DNA from: Archaeoglobales archaeon
Lineage (GTDB): Archaea; Halobacteriota; Archaeoglobi; Archaeoglobales; Archaeoglobaceae
Direction of reading: 5' to 3'
DNA: 6,194 nucleotides
NCBI GenBank assembly: GCA_003663055.1
Contig: QMZF01000067.1
Span: forward strand, 1-6,194
Numbering within the stretch: position 1 is the stretch's first letter; every line of letters starts with the position of its first letter. Shown in pieces: positions 5,113-6,194 of the stretch. The notes under the pieces were generated by a model. The model saw only the letters and a program-made list of their open reading frames with translations, did no database searches and was not told the origin of the DNA. The position numbers and the translations under genes are program-made.

Positions 5113-6186
5113 TTATAACATAGATTCTGCAATCCCAATCAGCTCTTCTTTGCTAAGTTTTTCGCTTGCAACTGTTACCCATAACCCCTTGTAGTTAAAT
5201 TCAATTTTTCTGACTCCGAGATCGACCTTGTACCTGCCTTCTGTATCCTTTATTCTCACCTCCTCGCCATCCTGAAGCGTGGACTTAAGACTCTCAAATA
5301 TGCCCAGTTCGTTCTCCTTCCCATAACTCAGCTCAATGGCTTCTGACTCATCTTTAATGACGGTTGCAAACTCAAATTCGTAACCAGCGGTATATGATGG
5401 TTTGAGAACTGTAAAGTTTACAAATTTTTGAGCCTCCTCAACGAGAAGAGTGTTAAACTTACGATTTTGCATCTCTTGGCGGAGTAAAGCTAAACACTTA
5501 TCACTCACGCGGACATTGAACTTGATTTCTCTGTATTCGGTTGTCCACGTAAATTCCTCTTCGCCCCTCCTAAACTGAATAATTGTCCTTCCCTTCAGCT
5601 TCACCGGGTATAGTTGTTCTTTGTCTATCCAGACTTTTTCCACCCATCGTGCGAATCCTCTCTTCTCCAAATTCTCTTTAACAGCTTCTTTAGGTGTTGT
5701 TTCTATTAAATAGCAACTCCTTCCAGCAAGCTCTTCCTCTCCAACTAGCTTAAGCTCGTAATTTCGAAGGAGGTCGTACAGAATCTCTCCGTATCCTATT
5801 TTCTTCCTTGCCAATAGCTTTTTCAGCTTCGATGCGTCCATCCGCGAAGCATCTGTCTTTATAGCGATATTTAACAGTTCATCGTAGTTCCATGTTATCG
5901 TACCGTTAGATACGCTTAGACTTTCAAAGTCGCTTTCAACCTCCCTTCTGAACTTGTCGGGCAGTTTGAAGATTGCGTGTTCCGTTTTGTTTTCAAATCT
6001 TTTTTGGAGGTGCCCTTCCTTGTGGTAAATTGTAACTTCATAACTCTCTATCGAGTTATACTTCTCTATAGCTTCTTTCAGGATGTCTTCTGCGGTATAG
6101 TTCTGTTCTGTCGTTGCTTGGGGAGATTGAATACAGCCACAAAGAACTAAAGCTAGGACCAAAAGAGCTGGAACGTTTTTCATCAT
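5113..6186 (-). CDS. Secreted lipoprotein, LolA-like with DUF4367-type C-terminus
   Basis: The 357-residue product is probably exported and lipid-anchored on the outer face of the cytoplasmic membrane. The N-terminus has Lys3, a hydrophobic stretch at 5-15 and the lipobox LCGC at 15-18, making Cys18 the anchor. A polar linker (SPQATTEQNY) follows. Residues about 32-225 fit the LolA-like fold: a helix of the type AEDILKEAIEKYNSIESYEV, then strand pairs such as AIFKLPDKFRRE, GTITWNYDELLNIAI, LAGRSCYLIETTP and VEKVWIDKEQLYPVKLK. Residues about 248-357 match the DUF4367 pattern: EEAQKFVNFTVLKPSY at the front, a Trp-containing strand (KGLWVTVAS), and the closing LSKEELIGIAESM. Proteins of this family in archaea are poorly characterised; lipid or polymer binding is inferred from LolA. 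Two ATGs (6186, 6183) are possible starts; only 8 bases lie upstream, so its promoter is outside the window. Confidence 0.85.
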   Translation of the reverse strand: MMKNVPALLVLALVLCGCIQSPQATTEQNYTAEDILKEAIEKYNSIESYEVTIYHKEGHLQKRFENKTEHAIFKLPDKFRREVESDFESLSVSNGTITWNYDELLNIAIKTDASRMDASKLKKLLARKKIGYGEILYDLLRNYELKLVGEEELAGRSCYLIETTPKEAVKENLEKRGFARWVEKVWIDKEQLYPVKLKGRTIIQFRRGEEEFTWTTEYREIKFNVRVSDKCLALLRQEMQNRKFNTLLVEEAQKFVNFTVLKPSYTAGYEFEFATVIKDESEAIELSYGKENELGIFESLKSTLQDGEEVRIKDTEGRYKVDLGVRKIEFNYKGLWVTVASEKLSKEELIGIAESML

Positions 6187-6194
6187 AAAGCGCA

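Overview
The window looks archaeal, most plausibly a euryarchaeote of the Archaeoglobales type. The support is indirect. Four of the genes have a TATA-box-like element centred about 25-30 bases before the chosen ATG, as expected for leaderless or nearly leaderless archaeal transcripts. Codon use favours AGA/AGG for Arg and ATA for Ile. The protein set also fits: a class of S-adenosylhomocysteine/methylthioadenosine deaminase common in euryarchaea, and a lipoprotein of LolA-like/DUF4367 type. No rRNA, tRNA, CRISPR array, insertion sequence or phage gene was seen, so the genus remains an inference.

The left half (1-3713) is a purine-salvage locus. On the minus strand, adenine deaminase (ade, 506-2197) is followed by a hypoxanthine phosphoribosyltransferase (hpt, 509 down to the window edge) with an ATGA stop/start overlap, so the two are almost certainly one transcript. 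Their products form a two-step route: adenine to hypoxanthine to IMP. Divergently, across a 235-base intergenic region with a promoter candidate for each side, lies a 5'-deoxyadenosine/MTA/SAH deaminase (mtaD/dadD-like, 2433-3713). It would clear the nucleoside by-products of S-adenosylmethionine chemistry by deaminating them to inosine compounds.

The middle (3704-4682) holds an all-helical soluble protein of unknown function on the minus strand, whose stop overlaps the end of the mtaD gene tail to tail by 10 bases. Upstream of it is a 35-residue single-span membrane protein (4252-4359, minus) with a near-perfect Shine-Dalgarno, unlike its apparently leaderless neighbours. A 323-base gene-free, AT-rich stretch (4360-4682) follows. 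It carries an unusually dense series of short inverted repeats just before the promoter of the next gene.

The right part has an unrecognised 134-residue soluble protein on the plus strand (4683-5087). Convergent with it is a 357-residue lipoprotein (5113-6186, minus) with a clear signal peptide and lipobox, a LolA-like middle and a DUF4367-type C-terminus. These two end 25 bases apart and do not look functionally linked to the purine genes.
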